Shown here: piece after piece, positions 1-6,401 of the stretch
Numbering within the stretch: position 1 is the first letter of the stretch
Layout: each line of letters starts with the position of its first letter
Origin: an uncultured Streptococcus sp.
GTDB lineage: Bacteria; Bacillota; Bacilli; Lactobacillales; Streptococcaceae
Direction: 5' to 3'
Length of the DNA: 15,670 nt
NCBI GenBank assembly: GCA_900755085.1
Contig: CAAEFF010000052.1
Location: 1-15,670, forward strand
Translations under genes and position numbers: made by a program
Notes under the pieces: generated by a model
The model's database searches: none
What the model was told of the DNA's origin: nothing
Seen by the model: the letters and a program-made list of their open reading frames with translations, nothing else

Positions 1-33
1 CTGCGTCTTGCTCGACAATCCAAAAACAATTAA

Positions 34-59
34 GAGGCTAGGACTTTTGTCCCAGCCTC
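34..59. repeat. Imperfect palindrome of the GAGGCTGGGAC type
   Basis: Arms 34-44 (GAGGCTAGGAC) and 49-59 (GTCCCAGCCTC) pair over 11 positions with one A/C mismatch around a TTTT loop. No T-tract follows, so it is a poor intrinsic terminator on this strand. From memory, palindromes with this GAGGCTGGGAC core recur in intergenic regions of streptococci and staphylococci. The family assignment is therefore recalled, not proven here. Confidence 0.6.
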
Positions 60-77
60 ACTCGGGAGTTTTGGGAG

Positions 78-102
78 TAAAACAGTTTGGGAAACTGTTT
101 TA
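78..102. repeat. Perfect 11-bp inverted repeat
   Basis: An 11-bp perfect stem (78-88 with 92-102, core AAACAGTTT/AAACTGTTT) closes a GGG loop. There is no clear gene on either side to attach it to. Together with the palindromes at 34-59 and 167-189 it makes 1-278 a repeat-rich gene-free stretch. Confidence 0.6.
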
Positions 103-166
103 GCCTGAGCCAAAAAAATGAAAAGCGAAGGGTCCAAAACTAAGTCATAGAACTTCCTGGATCGCT

Positions 167-189
167 GAAATCATCCACTGGATAATTTC
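167..189. repeat. Inverted repeat, 10 bp with one mismatch
   Basis: GAAATCATCC (167-176) pairs with GGATAATTTC (180-189) around ACT, with one mismatch. It may belong to the same intergenic repeat as the palindromes before it. No function can be read from the sequence. Confidence 0.4.
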
Positions 190-224
190 ACCTAACGTCC
201 GTACTCACCTAAGGAAAGTTTTTA

Positions 225-262
225 AGAGGATTTTATCCTCTATCTAAAGCCCCTTACGGGGC
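225..262 (-). terminator. Candidate terminator pair of pepA
   Basis: Read on the minus strand directly after the pepA stop, there is first a GC-rich hairpin (GCCCC, GTAA loop, GGGGC; 249-262) followed by TTTAGAT. A second hairpin of 7 bp (225-241) follows and leads into TAAAAAC. The U-tracts are short, so termination may be partial. Confidence 0.5.
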
Positions 263-278
263 CTCGTGCTCAATGCTC

Positions 279-1343
279 TTAATAGTGTTTGATCAAATCA
301 ACTGTTGAGCGATCCAATTTCTTAACCAAGGCTTGCAAGAAGGCTTGGGCTTGCAAGAAATCATCCATAGCATAGAGGGTTTGGTGAGAGTGAATGTAGC
401 GGGCACAGACACCGATGGTAGTGGATGGCACTCCACCATTCTTCAAGTGTGCGGCACCAGCATCGGTTCCACCTTTACCGCAGTAATATTGGTATTTGAT
501 GCCGGCTTCTTCAGCAGTTGTGAGTAAGAAGTCTTTCATATTAGGCAAAAGGATGTGACCAGGATCATAGAATCGGATCAGGGTTCCTTCGCCAATAGCA
601 CCTTGCCCTCCAAAGATATCAGCAGCTGGGGAACAATCGACAGCAAGGAAGACTTCCGGATCAAATTTAGTGGTAGAGGTATGCGCACCACGAAGTCCCA
701 CTTCTTCTTGAACATTGGCTCCGACATAGAGTTCATTGTTCAAGTCTTGACCAGAGAGATTCTTGGCCAATTCGCTGACCATCAAGACGCCGTAGCGGTT
801 ATCCCATGCTTTAGAGATCACATTTTTACCATTTGCTGTGAGAATAGCAGAGCTGTCTGGCACCAAGGTGTCCCCAGGATGGACGCCATAGCTTTCAGCC
901 TCAGCTTGGTTGCTAAATCCAGCATCAAAGACAATGTCCCCAATAGCAGGAACGGTTGGACCGCCCGCGCCACGTGTCAAATGTGGAGGGACAGATCCAG
1001 AAATGGCAGGGTATTCACGGCCATCGCGTGTCAAGAGTTTGAAACGTTGGCTGCTGACGACCATCGGGTTCCAACCCCCAATTGGGACAACACGGAAAGT
1101 TCCGTCAGCTTTGATTTCGCTGATCATAAAACCAACTTCGTCCATGTGGGCAGCGACTTGGACGCGAGGGGCATCACTCGCTGTTGAGTGTTTGACCCCA
1201 AAGATCCCGCCGAGACCATCGGTTACGATCTCATCCACATGAGGGGTCAATTGTTGGCGCAAATAATCCCGTACAGGGGCTTCATGGCCTGAGATAGCGG
1301 GAATTTCAGTTACTTCTTTGATTTTAGAAAATAAATCAGTCAT
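279..1343 (-). CDS. pepA: Glutamyl aminopeptidase, M42 family (PepA)
   Basis: Cytoplasmic dinuclear-metal aminopeptidase that removes N-terminal Glu or Asp (and less readily other residues) from peptides, supporting nitrogen supply from imported oligopeptides. At 354 residues it has the usual length of lactococcal and streptococcal PepA. The M42 metal and catalytic residues are in their expected places: AAHMDE with His66 and Asp68, WDNR with Asp181, VQEEVG with Glu213/Glu214, VDCSPA with Asp236, and YIHSH with His318. The start is fixed by an AGAAGG-like ribosome site just upstream on the minus strand. The gene stands alone and is divergent from the next gene. A TGATAAAAT extended -10 lies upstream (1366-1374). 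The identification is firm; other M42 members (FrvX, YsdC types) are less similar in my reading. Confidence 0.93.
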   Translation of the reverse strand: MTDLFSKIKEVTEIPAISGHEAPVRDYLRQQLTPHVDEIVTDGLGGIFGVKHSTASDAPRVQVAAHMDEVGFMISEIKADGTFRVVPIGGWNPMVVSSQRFKLLTRDGREYPAISGSVPPHLTRGAGGPTVPAIGDIVFDAGFSNQAEAESYGVHPGDTLVPDSSAILTANGKNVISKAWDNRYGVLMVSELAKNLSGQDLNNELYVGANVQEEVGLRGAHTSTTKFDPEVFLAVDCSPAADIFGGQGAIGEGTLIRFYDPGHILLPNMKDFLLTTAEEAGIKYQYYCGKGGTDAGAAHLKNGGVPSTTIGVCARYIHSHQTLYAMDDFLQAQAFLQALVKKLDRSTVDLIKHY

Positions 1344-1365
1344 AGGTTACCTTCTTTCTGATGCT

Positions 1366-1374
1366 ATTTTATCA
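1366..1374 (-). promoter_or_regulatory. Extended -10 element for pepA
   Basis: On the minus strand the string TGATAAAAT fits the TGN-TATAAT extended -10 form about 23 bases before the pepA start. No convincing -35 is seen at 16-18 bp. Confidence 0.4.
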
Positions 1375-1450
1375 TTTTTTTGGCGAGGATGGTAGCCTCA
1401 TGGGAGAGGCGTTTCTGTTGGAGAGCCAGGAGGAAACCCTAGCTCGACCA

Positions 1451-1479
1451 TTGTCCCCTTGCTGATTTTGTGTTACAAT
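1451..1479 (+). promoter_or_regulatory. Sigma-A promoter placed directly against a start codon
   Basis: A -35 of TTGTCC (1451-1456), a 17-bp spacer and an extended -10 TGT-TACAAT (1471-1479) make a good sigma-A promoter. The expected start of transcription is about 1485-1487, which coincides with the ATG at 1487, so the mRNA should have almost no leader. Confidence 0.65.
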
Positions 1480-1486
1480 AGGCACT

Positions 1487-1777
1487 ATGAAAGCAAAAAA
1501 AATTATTTTATCTAGTCTGGCTGTCGCAAGTGCTGGAGCTCTTGCGGCTGGTGTTTATAAAATTGCCAAAGATCAAAAGCGCCTTCGTACCCAAGAAGAG
1601 TTGGTCGCAGAAGTGCGGGAGCAGATGGAAGCTATGGGAACGATTGCGACCCTGTATGTGGAACTCTATGAGTCTAGTGAAGAGCGTTTAGTAGGGGGCG
1701 TTATCTTTGAGGATGAGCGCCATTACCGCTTTGTCTACGAGGACGGTCTCTTGCATTATGAAGAGGAAAAACTATGA
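1487..1777 (+). CDS. Small membrane-anchored protein, DUF4651-like
   Basis: A 96-residue protein with an N-terminal hydrophobic segment (about residues 6-24, rich in Ala and Gly) after the basic start MKAKK. A charged helical stretch (about 27-50) and a small domain ending in acidic and aromatic residues follow. Length, layout and position before a thioredoxin-like gene fit the streptococcal DUF4651 family, whose function is unknown; this is recalled, not searched. No Shine-Dalgarno sequence precedes the ATG, and the -10 ends only 7 bases upstream, so translation is probably leaderless. The stop overlaps the next start (ATGA), which implies coupling with the thioredoxin-like protein. With only a single segment near the N terminus it could be anchored in the membrane with the rest on either face. 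Confidence 0.7.
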   Translation: MKAKKIILSSLAVASAGALAAGVYKIAKDQKRLRTQEELVAEVREQMEAMGTIATLYVELYESSEERLVGGVIFEDERHYRFVYEDGLLHYEEEKL

Positions 1778-2091
1778 TCACACCAAATTCTCTAGAAGAA
1801 ATTGCTTATTATATAGAGCAAGAAGGCAAGAAAGTCTTTGTCTTTTCAGCAGATTGGTGTGGGGATTGTCGCTATCTCCAACCTTTTTTGCCGGAAATTG
1901 AGGCGGAAAACCCTGAATTTACCTTTATTTTGATTGACCGAGATGCTTATATGGATCTGGCGAAAGTCTGGAATGTGTACGGAATTCCGAGTCTGGTCGT
2001 ACTGGAAAAGGACAAGGAAATCGGACGGTTTGTCAATCGTGATCGAAAAACCAAAGCGCAGATTACGACCTTCTTAGCAGGATTAAAATAG
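1774..2091 (+). CDS. Thioredoxin-family protein with WCGDC motif
   Basis: A 105-residue single thioredoxin fold without a signal peptide, so cytoplasmic. The redox motif is W28-C29-G30-D31-C32, followed by the expected cis-proline (G70-I71-P72). Classical thioredoxin has WCGPC. Replacing Pro by Asp between the cysteines usually shifts redox potential and partner choice, and this variant is typical of YtpP-like Firmicute proteins. The start overlaps the previous stop by four bases, and ytpR follows after 9 bases, as in Bacillus where ytpP and ytpR are neighbours. The role is probably thiol-disulfide exchange with a specific partner rather than general ribonucleotide reductase support. Fold is certain, partner unknown. 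Confidence 0.85.
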   Translation: MITPNSLEEIAYYIEQEGKKVFVFSADWCGDCRYLQPFLPEIEAENPEFTFILIDRDAYMDLAKVWNVYGIPSLVVLEKDKEIGRFVNRDRKTKAQITTFLAGLK

Positions 2092-2100
2092 GAGAAAATG

Positions 2101-2727
2101 ATGATTGTAACATACAACAAAGAACAAGTCGGCGATGTCTTGATGCTGACCTTGAAAAATAGTGGAGAAGCAAAGCTCGCTGTTGAAAGAAAAGGAAAGG
2201 TGGCTCGCGTTTACCGTGAGGACAAGCAAGAAACGGTTGCCTGGAATATCTTTGATGCCTCGTCTTTCTTTGCTATCGAAGGCAATGGGCAAGTCTTTTT
2301 AACGGATGAGCAATTGGCTCGGTTGAACCAAGAGTTGGAAAGCGAAGGCTTCGCAGAACGCTTGGTCAACGATCAAGAACCAAAATTTGTGGTGGGAGAA
2401 ATCCTTGAGATGGTGGCCCATACAGATAGTGACCACTTGAATATCTGCCAAGTAGCAGTTGGAGCAGATAAGACAGTTCAGATCGTAGCAGGAGCTCCAA
2501 ATGCGCGGGTGGGCCTCAAGACCATTGTCGCTCTTCCAGGTGCCATGATGCCGGATGGTAGCTTGATTTTCCCAGGAGCACTTCGTGGTGAAAAAAGCTA
2601 TGGCATGATGTGCAGCCCTCGCGAATTGCACTTGCCAAATGCTCCTCAAAAACGAGGCATTATTGAATTGGATGACGCAGAAGCAGCAGGGACACCTTTT
2701 GATCCTGCTCGTCACTGGCATGAATAA
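2101..2727 (+). CDS. ytpR: YtpR-type tRNA-binding domain protein
   Basis: A 208-residue protein with an N-terminal domain of unknown function (about 1-88) and a C-terminal EMAP/PheT-like tRNA-binding OB fold (about 95-200). The OB fold is seen in VGEIL at 98-102, HTDSDHLNIC near 107-116, VAGAPNARVG at 129-138, and the PGA...RGEKSYGMMCSPREL block at 146-176. The same OB module occurs at the N terminus of PheT, but the synthetase body is absent, so this is the stand-alone YtpR family. Two ATGs lie in tandem (2098, 2101). AGGAG at 2090-2094 gives 6 bases to the second and only 3 to the first, so 2101 is chosen. It is the last gene of the cluster starting at 1487. The family function is not settled; RNA binding is inferred from the fold. 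Confidence 0.88.
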   Translation: MIVTYNKEQVGDVLMLTLKNSGEAKLAVERKGKVARVYREDKQETVAWNIFDASSFFAIEGNGQVFLTDEQLARLNQELESEGFAERLVNDQEPKFVVGEILEMVAHTDSDHLNICQVAVGADKTVQIVAGAPNARVGLKTIVALPGAMMPDGSLIFPGALRGEKSYGMMCSPRELHLPNAPQKRGIIELDDAEAAGTPFDPARHWHE

Positions 2728-2734
2728 AGAGAAG

Positions 2735-2766
2735 AATCTAGGATTTTTTGAATCCTAGATTTTTTT
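2735..2766 (+). terminator. Intrinsic terminator after ytpR
   Basis: A perfect 11-bp stem (2735-2745 with 2751-2761, AATCTAGGATT) is followed by a run of seven T from 2760. It ends the 1487-2727 operon and isolates ssbB from read-through. Confidence 0.9.
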
Positions 2767-2801
2767 GATTTTGGTTTGCCACCTCCATTTTTTGAAATTT
2801 T

Positions 2802-2809
2802 TTCGAATA
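2802..2809 (+). promoter_or_regulatory. ComX (SigX) cin-box of ssbB
   Basis: TTCGAATA matches the late-competence cin-box consensus TACGAATA at 7 of 8 positions. A T-rich stretch lies immediately upstream, as in other ComX promoters. The predicted transcript start is about 8 bases later, just before the AGGAGG ribosome site at 2817-2822, leaving a very short leader. No sigma-A promoter of good quality is visible here. Confidence 0.82.
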
Positions 2810-2828
2810 AATAGATAGGAGGTAAATG

Positions 2829-3224
2829 ATGTATAATAAAGTTATTTTAATCGGTCGCCTAGTAGCGGCTCCAGAATTGCATAAAACCAGCACAGACAAA
2901 TCCGTTGCCCGAGTGACCGTTGCGGTCAATCGTCGCTACAAGGACCAAAACGGGGAGCGAGAGACTGATTTTGTCAATGTCGTTGTCTGGGGGAAATTGG
3001 CTGAAACCATGGCTAGTTATGCCAGTAAAGGGAGCCTGATCTCTTTGGATGGAGAGATTCGGACGCGTCGCTACGAGAAAAATGGGGTCATGCAGTATGT
3101 GACAGAGGTCCTCTGCCAAAGTTTTCAGTTGCTAGAGAGCCGCGCTCAGCGAGCGATGCGTGAAAATGGTGGAACGGGAGATTTGGCCGATATTATCTTA
3201 GAAGAGGAAGATCTTCCCTTTTAG
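2829..3224 (+). CDS. ssbB: Competence-induced single-stranded DNA-binding protein SsbB
   Basis: A 131-residue SSB with one OB fold (about 1-105: start MYNKVILIGRL, VNRRYKDQNGERETDF, WGKLAE, DGEIRTRRYE) and a short acidic tail ending EEEDLPF, the C-terminal peptide that recruits partner proteins. The long Gly/Gln-rich linker of the housekeeping SsbA (about 155-165 residues) is missing, which marks the SsbB paralogue. SsbB coats and protects internalised single strands during transformation. Tandem ATGs are at 2826 and 2829. AGGAGG at 2817-2822 is 6 bases from the second, so 2829 is preferred. It is monocistronic between two terminators and preceded by a cin-box, so it should be expressed mainly during competence. 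Confidence 0.93.
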   Translation: MYNKVILIGRLVAAPELHKTSTDKSVARVTVAVNRRYKDQNGERETDFVNVVVWGKLAETMASYASKGSLISLDGEIRTRRYEKNGVMQYVTEVLCQSFQLLESRAQRAMRENGGTGDLADIILEEEDLPF

Positions 3225-3235
3225 AAGTAAAAAAG

Positions 3236-3266
3236 AAAGCTAGTTCGTCCATAGACTAGCTTTTTT
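3236..3266 (+). terminator. Intrinsic terminator of ssbB
   Basis: A 9-bp perfect stem AAAGCTAGT/ACTAGCTTT (3236-3244 with 3255-3263) with a 10-base loop and a T6 run. Confidence 0.88.
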
Positions 3267-3353
3267 GATACTTATGAGGGATTTTATTCGGGAATGACTC
3301 TTTTTAAAATGAATCAAATAAATGCATCTGTACAATAAAAACAAGCACTTTTC

Positions 3354-3381
3354 TTGAAAAAGTAGTAAAATAAAGTAATAT
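3354..3381 (+). promoter_or_regulatory. Candidate promoter of the levQSRT operon
   Basis: TTGAAA (3354-3359), a 16-bp spacer and TAATAT (3376-3381) form a moderate sigma-A promoter about 30 bases before the levQ start. The region is AT-rich and other -10-like strings exist (for example TACAAT at 3331-3336), so the exact start is uncertain. Confidence 0.4.
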
Positions 3382-3412
3382 ATATTCAAAATTTTCAGAA
3401 AAGGAACGGAGT

Positions 3413-4396
3413 TTGAAGGGGAGAGAAGAAAGAAAAGAACTGTTAAAATGGCTGATAAAACGGGTTCTACTGGTGATTCCAGTGACCTGCATCCTCTTGT
3501 GGATCTATGCCGTTTGTCAAACCAGTAGCATCAAGGATCAGACCAAGATCGGTGTCACCTATATGACCATGAACAATGAGTTCTATAAAAGTATTCATTC
3601 GGAAATAAGTCGAATTGCCGATGAGAAAGGGGCTCTTGTCTATGTCCGAGATCCAGAATTGGACGAAAAAAGGCAGAGCCAGCAGATCGATGATTTTTGC
3701 GCCCAAAAGGTAAATGTGATTGTGATTAATCCGGTCAAAGGGGATAGTCAGCCCATTTTAAGGGCTCTTAAAAAAGCTAGAAAACAAGGAATTAAGATCA
3801 TTGCAGTTGATACCCAGCTCAAGCATTTTAAGCCGGATGCCAGCATTGTCTCTGATAACTACCAGGCAGGAGTCTTGATTGCGAAAGAGTTGATGAAACG
3901 CTCTTCAAATGCTCGGATCCTTCTCTTGGAGCACAAGGGGACGGTTTCAGCAGATACGCGGATTCAGGGATTTAAGGATACCATCAAAGGGCATGGGTCT
4001 TATGAGATCATCTCGGAACTAGAAACCAAGGGTCAGACGGAGATCGCCATGCCCGCTGTCCGTAAGTTCTTGCAGTCAGGGGTGGATGTCGATACACTAG
4101 TTGCCCTAAATGACCGCTCGGCTATAGGAGCTTTAGCGGCGATCAAGGAGCAAGGAATCACCCATCCTATTGCGATCTATGGGATTGATGGCTCACCAGA
4201 TATGAAAGCCTTGCTGCACTCGACAGATGATGTCGTGGGAACCGTTGCCCAGTCTCCGTTGAAGATGGGAGATCGCGTGATGGAGGTCATCCAAGATATG
4301 ACGGCTGGGAAGAGCTACCAAAAAGAAATAACCATTCCGGTTCAAATGATGACAAAGGAAAACATCGATCACTTTGATGTGAATGGGTGGCAGTAA
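3413..4396 (+). CDS. levQ: Membrane-anchored RbsB-like sugar-binding protein (LevQ)
   Basis: A 327-residue protein: a basic N terminus, one transmembrane segment (about 14-34) and a complete periplasmic-binding-protein type 1 domain (about 45-318). Family signatures are NVIVINPV (101-108), AVDTQL (131-136), SDNYQAG (147-153), NDRSAIGA (233-240), YGIDGSPD (256-263) and TVAQSP (277-282). Cys35 is not in a lipobox, so it is probably anchored by the helix with the domain outside. No ABC permease is nearby. Instead a histidine kinase and a regulator follow, as in S. mutans LevQRST, where LevQ and LevT are sugar sensors of the kinase LevS. The start is TTG: AAGGA at 3401-3405 gives a 7-base gap, and no in-frame ATG exists before the helix. 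The first stop overlaps the kinase ATG. Binding of fructose or mannose is inferred from the homologue. Confidence 0.85.
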   Translation: MKGREERKELLKWLIKRVLLVIPVTCILLWIYAVCQTSSIKDQTKIGVTYMTMNNEFYKSIHSEISRIADEKGALVYVRDPELDEKRQSQQIDDFCAQKVNVIVINPVKGDSQPILRALKKARKQGIKIIAVDTQLKHFKPDASIVSDNYQAGVLIAKELMKRSSNARILLLEHKGTVSADTRIQGFKDTIKGHGSYEIISELETKGQTEIAMPAVRKFLQSGVDVDTLVALNDRSAIGALAAIKEQGITHPIAIYGIDGSPDMKALLHSTDDVVGTVAQSPLKMGDRVMEVIQDMTAGKSYQKEITIPVQMMTKENIDHFDVNGWQ

Positions 4397-5712
4397 TGAG
4401 AAAATTTAGAGGTGTGAGATACAGTTTGGCCATCCTGATGGTCGTGAATTTTATCGCTGTTATGCTCAACAGTATCATCTATCTTCAAGCAACCAACTAT
4501 ATCATTGCCCAAAGGCAAGCTTCTCTATTAGTAGAACGCTTAGAGCGTATTCCTTTTGCGCCCTCTACAACTTTTTGGTTGTCTGCGCTCTTATTTGCTG
4601 GAATTGCCTTGATCTCCATGAGTCGTTACCGGTCTCAAACGAGTCGATGGTCCATTTTTGATAAGTGGAACATTCTGGAGATCCTCCTGATGTTGCTCTT
4701 GATGTGGGTCCAAAATGTAGCTTATAACGGGCTTATTCTATTGGTTTTTGCAGATATCTTCTATGGTTCCAAAGAGTTGAATACCAAGCGAGACCGCAAG
4801 TATTGGTTTGCGTTTATCCTAGTGAGTTTCTTGATGCTTCTTGTGACCAATTCAGACGTCTTTTCGCTTTTTCTTCCGATACCTTCTCTTGATGTCTATA
4901 TTCATTTTTATCCTGCCTCCATTCGGATTCTGGCCTTTTTCTTGAAGAATTCCCTCTATGCCTTGAACATGGTGCTCTTCATTATTTCGCTTTTGTTCTA
5001 TATTATGAATGTTCTTGCGGAAAACCACGAAGTAGAAGAAGAGTTGGCTATGGTTTCGAAGGTCAATACGGAGTTGAACAACTATATGGCCTTGTCTGAG
5101 AAGATTGCAGAAGATCGGGAGCGCAAGCGGATTGCTCGGGAAATTCACGATACCTTGGGACACGCCCTAACAGGGATCTCGGCAGGTTTAGATGCTGTCG
5201 GGGTCTTGATTGATATCGATCCCAATCGGGCAAAAGAGCAGGTGAAAAGCGTATCAGAAGTGGTTCGTGAAGGGATTCAAGATGTGAGAGGCTCTCTCAA
5301 CCGCCTCCGTCCAGGTGCCCTTGAGGGACGAACCCTCAAAGATGCTTTGGAAAAGATGATCCGCGAGTACCAGACGCTTTCCAACTTGCAGGTTGATTTA
5401 CATTATGAATGGGTCGATGTCGATATGGATGTCATGATTGAAGATACGATCTTTCGTGTGATCCAAGAGTCTATGACCAATGCGGTTCGCCATGGTCATG
5501 CCAGTCAGATGAGCCTTCATTTTTTTGAGGATGAAGAAAATTACCTGATTGAGTTGCAAGACAATGGGGTTGGGTTTGAAACCTTGACCTATGGCTATGG
5601 GCTCAAGCAGATGATGGAACGAATTTCTATCCTAGGAGGACAGCTTCAATTTGAAAGCCGCGATGGATTTTTCACGCGCGTCAGTTTACCGAAATATAAA
5701 GGAGGGAGATAG
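4396..5712 (+). CDS. levS: Sensor histidine kinase, HisKA_3 type (LevS)
   Basis: A 438-residue membrane kinase. About six hydrophobic segments fill residues 9-208, with no large extracellular domain, so sugar detection is likely delegated to the flanking binding proteins. A coiled region (about 209-240) leads to the HisKA_3 dimerisation box RERKRIAREIHDTLGHALTG with phospho-acceptor His251. The ATPase domain has the N box QESMTNAVRHG (Asn362), the G1 box DNGVGF (389-394) and a G2 region YGYGLKQMMER (399-409). The ATG at 4396 shares one base with the levQ stop (TAATG), preceded by a GGGTGG site. An in-frame GTG at 4387 is less likely. It ends 2 bases before the regulator gene. In S. mutans the kinase is called LevS and the regulator LevR; the names are transferred by layout. 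Confidence 0.87.
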   Translation: MRKFRGVRYSLAILMVVNFIAVMLNSIIYLQATNYIIAQRQASLLVERLERIPFAPSTTFWLSALLFAGIALISMSRYRSQTSRWSIFDKWNILEILLMLLLMWVQNVAYNGLILLVFADIFYGSKELNTKRDRKYWFAFILVSFLMLLVTNSDVFSLFLPIPSLDVYIHFYPASIRILAFFLKNSLYALNMVLFIISLLFYIMNVLAENHEVEEELAMVSKVNTELNNYMALSEKIAEDRERKRIAREIHDTLGHALTGISAGLDAVGVLIDIDPNRAKEQVKSVSEVVREGIQDVRGSLNRLRPGALEGRTLKDALEKMIREYQTLSNLQVDLHYEWVDVDMDVMIEDTIFRVIQESMTNAVRHGHASQMSLHFFEDEENYLIELQDNGVGFETLTYGYGLKQMMERISILGGQLQFESRDGFFTRVSLPKYKGGR

Positions 5713-5714
5713 AG

Positions 5715-6401
5715 ATGGTGATAAAAGTAATGGTGGCAGATGACCAGGCCTTGATTCGAGAATCTCTGAAAATTATTTTGTCAGCCCACCCCGATATCGA
5801 AGTGGTGGCCACAGTGGAAGATGGGAATCACGTCTTGTCGAGCATTCCACAGACACATCCAGACCTGATCTTAATGGATATTCGGATGCCAGGTATGGAT
5901 GGGGTCTTGGCGACAAAAGAAGTCAAAGAGCACTACCCGGATATCAAAATTATTATTTTAACGACCTTTGACGATGATGAGTTTATCTATAGTGCGCTCA
6001 AGTATGGTGCTTCAGGCTATCTCTTAAAGGGAGCCTCGACAGACGAGCTTTATGAAGCGATTAAGGTGGTGTATCAGGGCGGAGCCATGATCAACCCGAA
6101 TATCGCTAGTAAAGTCTTTCAAATTTTCTCACAAATGGCCAAATCCAACTTCTCTATTGCTGTGGATGAGGACAATGTCAAGGATTTGAGCACAACAGAA
6201 TGGCGCATTATCCAAGAAGTTGGCTATGGGGAGTCCAATAAAGAAATTGCGGCCAAACTCTTCTTGTCAGAAGGAACCGTGCGCAATTACTTATCAACGA
6301 TTTTGGCGAAATTAAACCTAAGAGATCGAACGCAATTAGCGATCTGGTCAGTCCAAACTGGAGTGACCAGACGTGATTTTTCTAAAGGAAATACAGAATG
6401 A
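5715..6401 (+). CDS. levR: NarL/FixJ-family response regulator (LevR)
   Basis: A 228-residue regulator. The receiver domain (about 1-120) has the acidic pocket D9-D10, phospho-acceptor D55 in LILMDIRMPGMDG, T83/T84 and K105. The C-terminal LuxR-type helix-turn-helix lies at about 157-215, with EIAAKLFLSEGTVRNYL as the recognition region. The gene overlaps levT by ATGA and has GGAGGG just upstream inside the end of levS. It is the obvious partner of the kinase. In S. mutans the equivalent protein activates levDEFG and the fructanase gene fruA; no fruA is present here. The repeated TGACA pentamers before levD are the best candidate sites in this window. This LevR is unrelated to the sigma-54-dependent LevR of Bacillus. 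Confidence 0.9.
   Translation: MVIKVMVADDQALIRESLKIILSAHPDIEVVATVEDGNHVLSSIPQTHPDLILMDIRMPGMDGVLATKEVKEHYPDIKIIILTTFDDDEFIYSALKYGASGYLLKGASTDELYEAIKVVYQGGAMINPNIASKVFQIFSQMAKSNFSIAVDEDNVKDLSTTEWRIIQEVGYGESNKEIAAKLFLSEGTVRNYLSTILAKLNLRDRTQLAIWSVQTGVTRRDFSKGNTE

Noticed and set aside
555..1242. Long plus-strand open frames opposite pepA
   Set aside because: They are shadows of the pepA coding strand, with no ribosome sites and no family-like sequence.
4387..4395. GTG at 4387 as start of the kinase
   Set aside because: The ATG at 4396 overlaps the levQ stop in the usual coupled way and has a GGGTGG site upstream.
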